Source of the DNA: Bacillus sp. E(2018) | GTDB lineage: Bacteria; Bacillota; Bacilli; Bacillales; Fictibacillaceae | Assembly (NCBI RefSeq): GCF_005503015.1 | Contig: NZ_SCOL01000007.1 | Location: 1-58,323 of the forward strand | Length of the DNA stretch: 58,323 nt | Direction: 5' to 3' | In this document: piece after piece, positions 24,463-31,900 of the stretch | Numbering within the stretch: position 1 is the first letter of the stretch | Layout of the letters: each line of letters starts with the position of its first letter | Notes under the pieces: generated by a model | What the model was told of the DNA's origin: nothing | The model's database searches: none | What the model saw: the letters and a program-made list of their open reading frames with translations, nothing else | Position numbers and translations under genes: made by a program

Positions 24463-24804
24463 ATGAAAAAACTAATATTTTTTATAATCATAGGAATTTT
24501 TACAATCTCTTCATTACATTCTTATACTCTTCAAACTTCAGATAACAATCCAAGTATTAAAAGTTTAAAGATTGCGGCTGATAATAACCCTAGCATCAAG
24601 AAAGCATTTATGGCTTCTGATAACAATCCTGGAATTAAAAGCTTTATTCTTGCAGCTGATAATAACCCTAGTATCAAGAAAGCTTTCATAGCTTCTGACA
24701 ACAACCCTGGAATTAAAAATTTTATTCTTGCAGCTGATAACAATCCTAGTATTAAAAGTTTTAGAATTTCATCTGATAATAACCCTAGTATAAAAAATGC
24801 ATAG
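24463..24804 (+). CDS. Putative multi-copy pheromone precursor, secreted repeat peptide
   Basis: 113 residues. A signal peptide (KK then a hydrophobic core, about 1-20) is followed by tandem 13-residue units from residue 26: six full units and a final ten-residue unit, each with the core DNNP[S/G]IK preceded by S or A. Units alternate between DNNPSIKKAF and DNNPGIK[S/N]FILA types. AGGAGG lies nine bases before the ATG, and the regulator stop is 17 bases upstream. Known RNPP pro-peptides usually carry one copy of the signal, so the repeat count is unusual. No Cys, so not a disulfide bacteriocin. Alternatives are a secreted structural or ice/ligand-binding repeat peptide. Confidence 0.8.
   Translation: MKKLIFFIIIGIFTISSLHSYTLQTSDNNPSIKSLKIAADNNPSIKKAFMASDNNPGIKSFILAADNNPSIKKAFIASDNNPGIKNFILAADNNPSIKSFRISSDNNPSIKNA
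24538..24801 (+). repeat. 39-bp tandem coding repeats of the peptide gene
   Basis: Units start at 24538, 24577, 24616, 24655, 24694, 24733 and 24772. The pair 24577-24654 is nearly identical in protein to 24655-24732, showing a 78-bp higher-order duplication. Confidence 0.9.
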
Positions 24805-24816
24805 GAAACTGATTAG

Positions 24817-24847
24817 AAAAAGCTCTCAAACCTGAGAGCTTTTTTTC
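24817..24847. terminator. Bidirectional terminator of the peptide gene and L,D-transpeptidase
   Basis: AGCTCTCA (24821-24828) / TGAGAGCT (24833-24840) with T7 to the right and A5 to the left, between convergent genes. Confidence 0.9.
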
Positions 24848-25181
24848 ATGCCCTAATAACCACCTTCGTCCCAATAGGCACGATCTGCGATAATTCCAAA
24901 ACATGATTATTTTGCATCCGCACACATCCTTTGGATACGTTTTTGCCGATGGATGATGGTGTATCTGTGCCATGTATGCCATAGTGTGGGCGTGAGAGTC
25001 CCATCCACATGACTCCGAACGGTCCACCTGGATTTGGTGCTTTATTGATTATGGTATAGGTTCCGGTCGGTGTAGGTGTTAGCATTTTTCCTACGCCGAT
25101 CGGATAACGTTTGATTACTTTCCCATCTTTTACGAGGGCTAGTCTTTTTCTTACTGTTGAAATATAGATCTCATAAGGCAT
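24846..25181 (-). CDS. L,D-transpeptidase (YkuD domain), minimal form
   Basis: 111 residues from the ATG at 25181 (GGGAGG seven bases upstream). A bare YkuD catalytic domain: [19 protein letters not shown], then H70-G and S84-K-G-C86-V-R-M, the conserved histidine and catalytic cysteine. There is no signal peptide and no LysM domain, unlike extracellular Ldt enzymes such as YkuD. It may act in the mother cell on the spore cortex, or use a non-classical export path; this is inference. Confidence 0.88.
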   Translation of the reverse strand: MPYEIYISTVRKRLALVKDGKVIKRYPIGVGKMLTPTPTGTYTIINKAPNPGGPFGVMWMGLSRPHYGIHGTDTPSSIGKNVSKGCVRMQNNHVLELSQIVPIGTKVVIRA

Positions 25182-25236
25182 CATCATACCTCCCGCTTTA
25201 GCTTATGCAGGACAAATATGAAATGACTCTATTTGG

Positions 25237-25734
25237 CTATTTGGCTACCATGAAGCATTGTTCACTATGTGTGGCTGGTTTTCGGCCAGTAGCTTCTAAA
25301 AAGCTCTCTGCCGTTGTTAATCCTACGTGTTTAAATGTTTTTTTCAACACTTTTTGTTTTTCCTCTGTTTCATTTGGCAGTTGTTTTAAAAACGCTTCGA
25401 AGCTGCCAAACTTCTTTACTAGTTCGTGGACTCTCTTTGCGTTTTCAATCGTCGCTTCAATCTTTTTTCTATGTCTGACAATCCCTGCATCATTTAGTAA
25501 ACCATCAATCTCTTTTTCACCAAACTGCATGACCTTTTCTATATCAAACTGCGAAAACGCATTTCTAAAGTTTTCTCTTTTGTGAAGAATCGTCTTCCAG
25601 CTTAAACCGGATTGAAATAGCTCTAGTGTTAAACATTCGAACAACTCATTGTCGCCTTCTACATATTGACCCCATTCGGTATCATGATACTGTTGCAGCA
25701 TCTCACTTTCTTCACTCCATTTGCATCGGTTCAT
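25237..25734 (-). CDS. tag: DNA-3-methyladenine glycosylase I
   Basis: 165 residues, slightly shorter than E. coli Tag (187). The zinc-binding residues are in place: C4 (NRCKW), H17 (YHDTEWG) and the C-terminal H and C in THSEQC. ELFQSGLSWKTIL and DAGIVRHRKKIEATIENA are Tag motifs. It excises 3-methyladenine from alkylated DNA. AAGGAG precedes the start. Confidence 0.92.
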   Translation of the reverse strand: MNRCKWSEESEMLQQYHDTEWGQYVEGDNELFECLTLELFQSGLSWKTILHKRENFRNAFSQFDIEKVMQFGEKEIDGLLNDAGIVRHRKKIEATIENAKRVHELVKKFGSFEAFLKQLPNETEEKQKVLKKTFKHVGLTTAESFLEATGRKPATHSEQCFMVAK

Positions 25735-25756
25735 CTCATATACTCCTTTTTAAAAA

Positions 25757-25783
25757 ATAAAAAGCGCAGCGGGGCTGCACTTT
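25757..25783 (-). terminator. Terminator of the VOC-signal peptidase operon
   Basis: Minus-strand AAAGTGCAGC / GCTGCGCTTT hairpin followed by TTTATTTTTT. Confidence 0.85.
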
Positions 25784-25785
25784 AG

Positions 25786-26355
25786 TTATTGGGTTGCACG
25801 CATTTCTGAAAACGGATAGATAACGACCTCTGAACGACCTTCAATGGCTTTCGTTTCAATCAAACCTAGTCCGTTTCGGGAGTCCATACTATTAAGACGG
25901 TTGTCACCCATTACGAAAACTTTTCCTTTAGGGACTTTAAGTGGTCCGAAGTCTTCTGTTAAATACACACCTAAGCTTTTCGCTTCCGATTTGTTTTCTT
26001 GCAGATACGATTCTTTCACTTTTTTATTATTAACATAGAGGTCGTCACTCTTCATTTGAATAATGTCCCCTTCTAAACCTATCACTCGTTTTACATATCG
26101 CTTATCGTCACCTTTAATGATGACGATGTCTCCTTTTTGTGGTTCAGAAAACGCATAAACGATCTTATTCACATATAACTTTTCTTGATCGTGAAGAGTA
26201 GGTGACATGGATGCACCTTCTACCATATATGGAGCAAAGAAATAGGCTTTTGTGATGAATACAAAGACTAAAGCAAAGCCAATCGCCTTTAGCCAGCTTA
26301 CCCATTCGTTTTTTTGCTTTGTTTCTTTTTCTTGTTCTATCATATCTTCATTCAC
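25786..26355 (-). CDS. Type I signal peptidase (SipS/SipT family)
   Basis: 189 residues. One N-terminal membrane helix (about 20-42), then box B with catalytic serine EGASMSPTL, box D with catalytic lysine RYVKRVIGLEGD, and box E GDNRLNSMDSR. It cleaves signal peptides of secreted proteins outside the membrane. Its start overlaps the upstream VOC gene by four bases. Confidence 0.95.
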   Translation of the reverse strand: MNEDMIEQEKETKQKNEWVSWLKAIGFALVFVFITKAYFFAPYMVEGASMSPTLHDQEKLYVNKIVYAFSEPQKGDIVIIKGDDKRYVKRVIGLEGDIIQMKSDDLYVNNKKVKESYLQENKSEAKSLGVYLTEDFGPLKVPKGKVFVMGDNRLNSMDSRNGLGLIETKAIEGRSEVVIYPFSEMRATQ

Positions 26356-26753
26356 CTCGGCGCAACGATTTCAATTTTTAATCGATCTGGATCTTCAAAG
26401 AATAAAGCATAATGATTTTCTCCACCTGCAAAAGGAAACTTGTCCTCATACAAAAAGGAAATATTTTTCTTCTTCAATTGTACACGAAGGTGCTCTATTT
26501 GCGCACGTGATTTAGCCCAAAAGGCCAAGTGATTAAGTCCTGGTCGCTTCCGGTGAAAAGGTATGTCATTGTAAGAATTCTCCGTTTGTACAAAAACAAG
26601 ATACAGTGATTCCATTTTGTAGCTAAACCCTTTTTCCCATTCTTGAAAAAGAGAAAAGCCTAACTCCGGCAGCAGCCATTCATAAAAAACTTTTGTTTCC
26701 TTTAGATTCTTTACGTTGATTTCGATATGATGCAAGCCTCGTGGTGATGTCAT
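26352..26753 (-). CDS. VOC-family (glyoxalase/bleomycin resistance fold) protein
   Basis: 133 residues with paired beta-alpha-beta-beta-beta modules: LHHIEINVKNLKETKVFYEWLL at the start, LNHLAFWAKSRAQIEHL in the middle and FFEDPDRLKIEIVAP at the end. Metal ligand positions H (HHIE), H (NHLA) and E (IEIV) are present, so it may be a metal-dependent enzyme. Substrate unknown. Coupled to the signal peptidase gene by overlap. Confidence 0.85.
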   Translation of the reverse strand: MTSPRGLHHIEINVKNLKETKVFYEWLLPELGFSLFQEWEKGFSYKMESLYLVFVQTENSYNDIPFHRKRPGLNHLAFWAKSRAQIEHLRVQLKKKNISFLYEDKFPFAGGENHYALFFEDPDRLKIEIVAPR

Positions 26754-26865
26754 GATTTCTCCTATTTACCCTCTACTTAAAAAAAGGTACTCTATCACTT
26801 TTAATATTTCGCGAAATAGCCTACAATGGTAAAGATTTCCGCTTCACTACAGGAGGGTTATATCT

Positions 26866-28701
26866 ATGAACACTAAAACAAAACACGCAGCAATCTTCCT
26901 GGCTATTTCTTTGCTTTGGTTGAAAACATATATTGTTTATAAAGTTTCATTTACGCTGCCTATCGATCATTTCCTGCAAGAAATTTTATTATTTTTAAAT
27001 CCTTTAAGTTTTCTCGTACTCTATTTTTGTTTTGCTAACCTGGCTTCACCTGCTAAAAGAAGACGAATCATCTTAAGGCTCTCCTTCATTTATAGCTTTA
27101 TCTTGTATGCGAACGTCGTCTATTATCGATTCTTTACCGATTTTCTTACGATCCCGGTATTGTTTCAAACAAAGAATGTTGGTGATATCGGAAACAGTGT
27201 TTATGAACTGATCTATATCACAGACATTTTCTTTTTTGTTGATCTATTTTTACTGGCTTATCTATTGAAGCAGACAAGATGGAAGTCAGATCATCAATTA
27301 AAAACAGTGGATCGGAGAAAATTTTTCTTATATGGTGTGGCTATTTTATCTGTTCATTTAGTCCTTGCAGAAATAAACCGGCCTCAGCTTTTAACTCGTA
27401 CATTTGACAGAGAAATTCTTGTAAAAAGCCTAGGAACCTTCAATTACCACCTGTACGACATCATGCTCCAATCGAAGTCTTCTATGCAAAAAGCACTAGC
27501 AAGCAATATGGATGCTGAGGAAATTCTCCGGAATGTAAAAAAAGAGACCGTTAATAACCCTGAGCTCTATGGAATTGCCAAAGGAAAAAACTTAATCATG
27601 GTCTCTCTCGAATCTACGCAAAATTTTGTACTGAATTACGAAATTAACGGTGAAGAAGTTACCCCTTTCTTAAACGAACTTGCTAAATCCAGCTATTATT
27701 TTAATAATTTTTATCATCAAACAGGTCAGGGGAAGACATCCGATTCTGAGTTTTTGATCGATAATTCCTTATATCCACTGCCAAGGGGTGCTGTTTTTCA
27801 AACCCATCCATTGAACGAATATAACGCGATGCCTGAAATTTTAAAGTCAAACGGCTATTATTCTGCTGTTTTTCACGGCAACAATAAAAGCTTTTGGAAC
27901 CGGGATGTTATTTATAAAACAATGGGCTATGACAAGTTTTATAGTGAGGAATACTATAACGTAACAGACGAAAACTCGATCAACTATGGACTTAAAGATA
28001 TACCTTTCTTTGATCAATCCATGCCCTATTTAAAGAAGCTGCCTCAGCCTTTTTATGCTCGGTTTATTACCCTTACAAACCATCATCCTTATTTGATCAG
28101 TGAAAAGGAACAGTGGATCGAGCCCTACCCTGTAGAAGATGGAACGGTTAGCCGCTATTTTACAACCGTACGCTACGCGGACGAAGCATTGCGCCAGTTT
28201 TTTGAAGAACTGAAGAGTTCTGGATTATATGAGAATTCAGTGGTAGTCGTTTATGGAGACCATTACGGGATATCTGAACGACATCAAGAAGCGATGGCTG
28301 ATGTATTGAGCAAAGCCACGCTCACAGCCTTCAATCAAGTAGAACTGCAACAAGTACCCTTATTCATTCACGTTCCAGGAAAAAAAGGCAAGCAGCTTGA
28401 TACGGTCGGTGGACAGATTGATCTAAAACCTACGCTGCTACACTTACTTGGAATTGAATCTAAGGATGACGTTCATTTTGGTACAGATCTATTTTCAAAA
28501 GAACATCATGAATTAACCGTTCTCCGTAACGGCTCGTTCGTTACAGACGATTATATTTATACAAATGAGACGTGTTATGTAAAACCTTTTGGAGCACCTG
28601 TAGAAGAGGAAAAATGTAAGCCTTATATCGAACAGGCAAAAGAGGAACTCGATCAGTCAGATCGAATCATCTATGGGGATCTGCTGCGTTTTTTAAAATA
28701 A
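26866..28701 (+). CDS. LtaS-family lipoteichoic acid synthase / phosphoglycerol transferase
   Basis: 611 residues. Five N-terminal membrane helices (about 1-170) are followed by an extracellular sulfatase-fold domain. Active-site motifs: NLIMVSLESTQNF (metal-binding Glu), GQGKTSDSEF (catalytic Thr), HGNNKSFWNRD and VVVYGDHYGISE (Asp-His metal ligands). It polymerises glycerol phosphate from phosphatidylglycerol, or primes this, as LtaS, YfnI, YqgS or YvgJ do; which paralogue it matches cannot be told here. AGGAGG precedes the ATG. Confidence 0.93.
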   Translation: MNTKTKHAAIFLAISLLWLKTYIVYKVSFTLPIDHFLQEILLFLNPLSFLVLYFCFANLASPAKRRRIILRLSFIYSFILYANVVYYRFFTDFLTIPVLFQTKNVGDIGNSVYELIYITDIFFFVDLFLLAYLLKQTRWKSDHQLKTVDRRKFFLYGVAILSVHLVLAEINRPQLLTRTFDREILVKSLGTFNYHLYDIMLQSKSSMQKALASNMDAEEILRNVKKETVNNPELYGIAKGKNLIMVSLESTQNFVLNYEINGEEVTPFLNELAKSSYYFNNFYHQTGQGKTSDSEFLIDNSLYPLPRGAVFQTHPLNEYNAMPEILKSNGYYSAVFHGNNKSFWNRDVIYKTMGYDKFYSEEYYNVTDENSINYGLKDIPFFDQSMPYLKKLPQPFYARFITLTNHHPYLISEKEQWIEPYPVEDGTVSRYFTTVRYADEALRQFFEELKSSGLYENSVVVVYGDHYGISERHQEAMADVLSKATLTAFNQVELQQVPLFIHVPGKKGKQLDTVGGQIDLKPTLLHLLGIESKDDVHFGTDLFSKEHHELTVLRNGSFVTDDYIYTNETCYVKPFGAPVEEEKCKPYIEQAKEELDQSDRIIYGDLLRFLK

Positions 28702-28733
28702 ATATAGCCCCCTTGTGAGGGGCTATATTTTTT
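28702..28733 (+). terminator. Terminator of the ltaS-like gene
   Basis: ATATAGCCCC / GGGGCTATAT hairpin followed by TTTTT, directly after the stop codon. Confidence 0.9.
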
Positions 28734-28748
28734 GGTGTGTATCATGAT

Positions 28749-28925
28749 TCATTTAAAACCTTCTTTTACTTCTTTTGATATTCTAATTATAGAGCTGAGG
28801 CCTAGGATTAAACACGAAATAAAAAATATGCTATTCCACTCACCTATGAAGATGAAGTAAAAGATGCTTAACAAAGCAGCTAAAATAATCATACAATCTA
28901 AAATAAAGGCAAACTTCACTCTCAT
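28749..28925 (-). CDS. Small membrane protein of unknown function (58 residues)
   Basis: ATG at 28925 with TAGGAGG eight bases upstream, 58 codons, TGA stop at 28749. The product starts MRVKFAFILDCMIILAALLS and has two hydrophobic segments (about 5-27 and 32-47) and a basic, charged end (RISKEVKEGFK). It faces the ltaS-like gene. I recognise no family; the strong ribosome binding site and protein-like composition support it as a real gene. Confidence 0.65.
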   Translation of the reverse strand: MRVKFAFILDCMIILAALLSIFYFIFIGEWNSIFFISCLILGLSSIIRISKEVKEGFK

Positions 28926-28964
28926 TTTCTTAACCTCCTAAGTCTTTTTATAAGGCTGTTTTCG

Positions 28965-29130
28965 AAAACTTTGTTGCTTTTGGAAGTGTTGATTTCCGTT
29001 CCAGGCTGCTCGCTTTCCACGGGGCAGACGCTGAGCCACATTCGTACGTTTCACTCTTAAGTGTCTCAGCTGTCCGCCTGTCCCGTAGGAGTCTCGCACC
29101 TTCCACTCCAATCAAATGTCAAAGGTGGAA
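28965..29130. repeat. Intact copy of dispersed repeat family A
   Basis: About 165 bases, GC-rich against an AT-rich background, with TCGCTTTCCACGGGGCAGAC, GTGTCTCAGCTGTCCGCC and GTAGGAGTCTCGCACCTTCC. Internal inverted segments (TGAGCCAC... and ...GTGTCTCAGC) would fold as RNA or ssDNA. It matches copies at 4535-4775, 47757-47900 and, degenerate, 13893-14001. No gene lies between 28926 and 29223. Confidence 0.8.
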
Positions 29131-29223
29131 ATGAGTTAAAATCAACAAATTTTTTTGAAAAGAGCGTTTTGCAAAGAAGCAGTCTTATTTTATTATAAAA
29201 GATCATTTGTTAAAGGTGGAAAT

Positions 29224-29970
29224 ATGTTGAAACCTCTTTTTGCTTATTTTACAGATATTCATGGTAATTTGGATGCTCTTCAAGCTGTTATTGATGACGC
29301 TACACGTATGGGAATCTCTCGTTTTATTAGCGGCGGTGACATGATTGGAATCGGTCCGTTTACAAACGAGGTGCTTGAACGGTTATGTAACCTGCTTTCT
29401 ATTATGATGGTCACAGGAAATCATGATGAATCGATCTTGGCGTTAAAATATGGTCTGCCTCACCCTAAGAGTCACAAACATGCGAAGCAACATCATCAAT
29501 GGATTGCTGATCAGCTAACAGATACTCATGCTCATATTTTAAGCACACTTCCCCGAGAGCTAATATTTGAGGAAGATGGTTTCCGTTTTCTCATCACGCA
29601 CTATCCCTTCAAGGAAGGAAAAAAAGAATCTCCAATCGTTGAAGATCCTTTTATGCCAATTATGAGTGAACCGGATTCTATAGGGATGAAAGAGCTTTTT
29701 AAAGGCTTATTCACCTATGATTTTATAGGATTTGGTCATCATCATATCCTTCACGACTTTCAGATAAATCAAACTCATTTAGTGAATCCTGGTGCACTAG
29801 GTTGTAATAAAGTTGCCGAAGCGCGCTATGCCATCATCTATATCACAGCTGAACAGAAACTTAAGATTGAATTTAAATCTGTGGCGTACGATCAAACCAA
29901 TCTGTTTAAGACTTACAGAAAGCTTGAAGTTCCAGATGGTCCGTTTTTAATGAGAGCTTTTCATAGTTAG
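29224..29970 (+). CDS. Calcineurin-like metallophosphoesterase
   Basis: 248 residues from the ATG at 29224 (AAAGGTGG before it; an upstream in-frame extension has no such site). Metallophosphoesterase motifs are complete: DIHGNLDAL (DxH), ISGGDMIGIG (GGD), TGNHDE (GNHDE), ITHYPF and GFGHHHILHDF. Members of this YfcE/MPP-like group hydrolyse phosphodiesters or act on protein phosphate; the substrate is not predictable. Confidence 0.88.
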   Translation: MLKPLFAYFTDIHGNLDALQAVIDDATRMGISRFISGGDMIGIGPFTNEVLERLCNLLSIMMVTGNHDESILALKYGLPHPKSHKHAKQHHQWIADQLTDTHAHILSTLPRELIFEEDGFRFLITHYPFKEGKKESPIVEDPFMPIMSEPDSIGMKELFKGLFTYDFIGFGHHHILHDFQINQTHLVNPGALGCNKVAEARYAIIYITAEQKLKIEFKSVAYDQTNLFKTYRKLEVPDGPFLMRAFHS

Positions 29971-30030
29971 CGAGTAGCTCTTTTTTTTGCGACTTATTTT
30001 ATTATTGTGCGTCTTTGTAGTAGAAATCAT

Positions 30031-30486
30031 TTATTTTGTTTTATTCCATTCATCTAATGTCATCCTATTAAACTCTTCTTCGACATCCAATCTTAAAGGA
30101 GCCATTAACTCGATGCTATTTCCATCTGGATCTGTAAAATAAATGGCTGCGTGAGCTTGTGGATTATTAGGTAATACTAAAGGTTGTTTTTCAGGTGGAA
30201 ATCCAAAATTAGTAGTGACTTCTATAGCCCTTTCTTCTAACCAACTCTTTATATTTAACATATCCTCTCTATCTATTTGAAAAGCGATATGTCTTAACGA
30301 TGGGTGATAAGGTGTTTTAACCTTGTCTGTTTCCCATAACCCCAACCAACTTCTTCCTTTCTCAATCCAGAAAAACACTAAATTATCTTGTTGATACGCG
30401 ATTTCTAAATCTAGTTTCTTATAAAAGTCTATGGATGTTTTAAGATTACTTACCGGTAAATGTGCTTCGTAAAGTCCTTTAATCAT
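30031..30486 (-). CDS. VOC-family (glyoxalase-like) protein 1
   Basis: 151 residues. EAHLPVSNLKTSIDFYKKL opens the first module, LRHIAFQIDREDM the second, and YFTDPDGNSIELMAP closes the domain with the metal-ligand glutamate. It is similar in layout to dioxygenases and to FosB-type thiol transferases, but no specific activity can be assigned. It lies in a possible five-gene run with a second VOC gene, the QueA-like gene and the SDR gene. Confidence 0.85.
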   Translation of the reverse strand: MIKGLYEAHLPVSNLKTSIDFYKKLDLEIAYQQDNLVFFWIEKGRSWLGLWETDKVKTPYHPSLRHIAFQIDREDMLNIKSWLEERAIEVTTNFGFPPEKQPLVLPNNPQAHAAIYFTDPDGNSIELMAPLRLDVEEEFNRMTLDEWNKTK

Positions 30487-30504
30487 TTTATTACTCCTAT
30501 TAAC

Positions 30505-30867
30505 TTATTCTTTGGGGAAAAGTTTTGTAGTTTGTATAAATTCAATCTCTTCTCCGTCTGGGCCTTCGTAAAAAACAGTTCTCCAACCGTTTGGAAGGTC
30601 AAACGGTCCTTCTGTTAGAAAGATCTCCTCCTGAGATAGTTCCTTTATTTTTTCAATTACAGATGTCACGCTGAATGCGAAATGGCTGGATGACGTATGA
30701 CTCCCTAAATTAGGTATCAATTCAAGCTGAAATCCTTTCCCTATTAAAAAAATGAGCTCTGTATCGTTCCACATGAAACTTTCTTTTTCTTCAATCGGAA
30801 GAATTCTTTCATAGAATTCACTAGACCTTTTCATATCACTTACGTAGAGACCGATATGATGTAGCAT
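30505..30867 (-). CDS. VOC-family (glyoxalase-like) protein 2
   Basis: 120 residues. MLHHIGLYVSDMKRSSEFYE and SSHFAFSVTSVIEKI mark the two half-domains; YEGPDGEEIEFIQ carries the C-terminal glutamate. GGAG precedes the ATG by nine bases. Directly follows the QueA-like gene (one base apart), suggesting an operon. Substrate unknown. Confidence 0.85.
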   Translation of the reverse strand: MLHHIGLYVSDMKRSSEFYERILPIEEKESFMWNDTELIFLIGKGFQLELIPNLGSHTSSSHFAFSVTSVIEKIKELSQEEIFLTEGPFDLPNGWRTVFYEGPDGEEIEFIQTTKLFPKE

Positions 30868-30868
30868 C

Positions 30869-31900
30869 TTATTCTCCTAAAATTAGATTCATATCGCCAA
30901 ACTCATGCCAGAGATAGCGCTTTTGAATCGCATCCTTGTAAGCTTTATATAACTTGGATCGATCTACGAATGCAGAAAGCAGTTGCAGATGACTCGCCTC
31001 CGGTTCATGCATCCCAGTAATTAATCCATCACATACTCTCAGTTTCGTGTTTTCAGTAATATATAGATTCGTCCATCCACTAGCTGCCTGGACCCTTCCG
31101 TTTTGTTGTGCGACTGTCTCTAGCGCTCTTACAACTGTTGTACCCACTGCGATGACGCGACCTCCAGTGTTTTTCGTTTCAGAAATAAGGTCTGCCGTTT
31201 CATTCGGTATATGATAGTTTTCGAAGTTTTTATCCGGTCCTTTATGCCACTTATCGTCCAGCAAATAACTTAATCCCGTATGAAGCGTAATATAAGCAAT
31301 CCTAACGCCTTTTTTCTGAAGTCGGAACAGAAGCTCCCAACTGAACGCCCTTCCAGCAGAAGGCATCTCTACAGACCCTGGTATGGTTGCGAAAACCGTT
31401 TGATAGTAATCAAGATTCCAAGGCTTCTGGATGTATTCATACCTGACAGGTTCCCCTAGATCATAGATCTGGTTGAACAGCGAAGAGCAACATAGATTAA
31501 AGGCTAATAATACAAAAGGTGTGTCTTCTGACTGTTTCATAATAGTAGCCGTTAATGTTGGCGAAAAACGGATGATATCCCCCTTCTTTACAGTTCCGCT
31601 CACAGGAAGTGCTTCCCATATTGACTCATTCTTCCTGTGAGCCAGTCGGATCTCTACCTCAGTGCCATCAGCTTCTTTCTGACTTTTTAATACCGCTGGA
31701 ACTGTTCGGCTCGCGTTAAGTACAAGCAAGTCACCTTTTTTCAAATATCTATCTAGTTGATAGAACTGAGTGTGATTGGTCTTCCCTGTATTTTTGTCGA
31801 GCACCATCATCTTTACATAATCTCTGCGCAATCCTCTTCGTTCTGGTGGTTCTATTGCATTTAGTTCCTCTGGAACCTCAAACTTCATCGCTGTTTCCAT
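30869..31900 (-). CDS. QueA-like S-adenosylmethionine:tRNA ribosyltransferase-isomerase paralogue
   Basis: 343 residues, about QueA length (342-356). The family pattern is kept (DLLVLNASRTVPAVL, YQTVFATIPGSVEMPSAGRAFS, ITLHTGLSYL, VIAVGTTVVRALE, GMHEPEASHL), but key motifs deviate from canonical QueA: LNASRTVPAVL replaces a N-[DN]-[ST]-[RK]-V-x-P-A-R-L type, and SVEMPSAGRAF replaces VAAPTAGLHF. The canonical queA normally sits beside ruvB and tgt, not here. It overlaps the SDR stop by one base (TAATG). It may act on another base or small molecule; inference. Confidence 0.8.
   Translation of the reverse strand: METAMKFEVPEELNAIEPPERRGLRRDYVKMMVLDKNTGKTNHTQFYQLDRYLKKGDLLVLNASRTVPAVLKSQKEADGTEVEIRLAHRKNESIWEALPVSGTVKKGDIIRFSPTLTATIMKQSEDTPFVLLAFNLCCSSLFNQIYDLGEPVRYEYIQKPWNLDYYQTVFATIPGSVEMPSAGRAFSWELLFRLQKKGVRIAYITLHTGLSYLLDDKWHKGPDKNFENYHIPNETADLISETKNTGGRVIAVGTTVVRALETVAQQNGRVQAASGWTNLYITENTKLRVCDGLITGMHEPEASHLQLLSAFVDRSKLYKAYKDAIQKRYLWHEFGDMNLILGE

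Noticed and set aside
24531..24743. Open frame antisense to the repeat-peptide gene, itself made of repeats
   Set aside because: It is the mirror of the 39-bp coding repeats; it has no ribosome binding site and its leucine-rich product is a by-product of the repeat.
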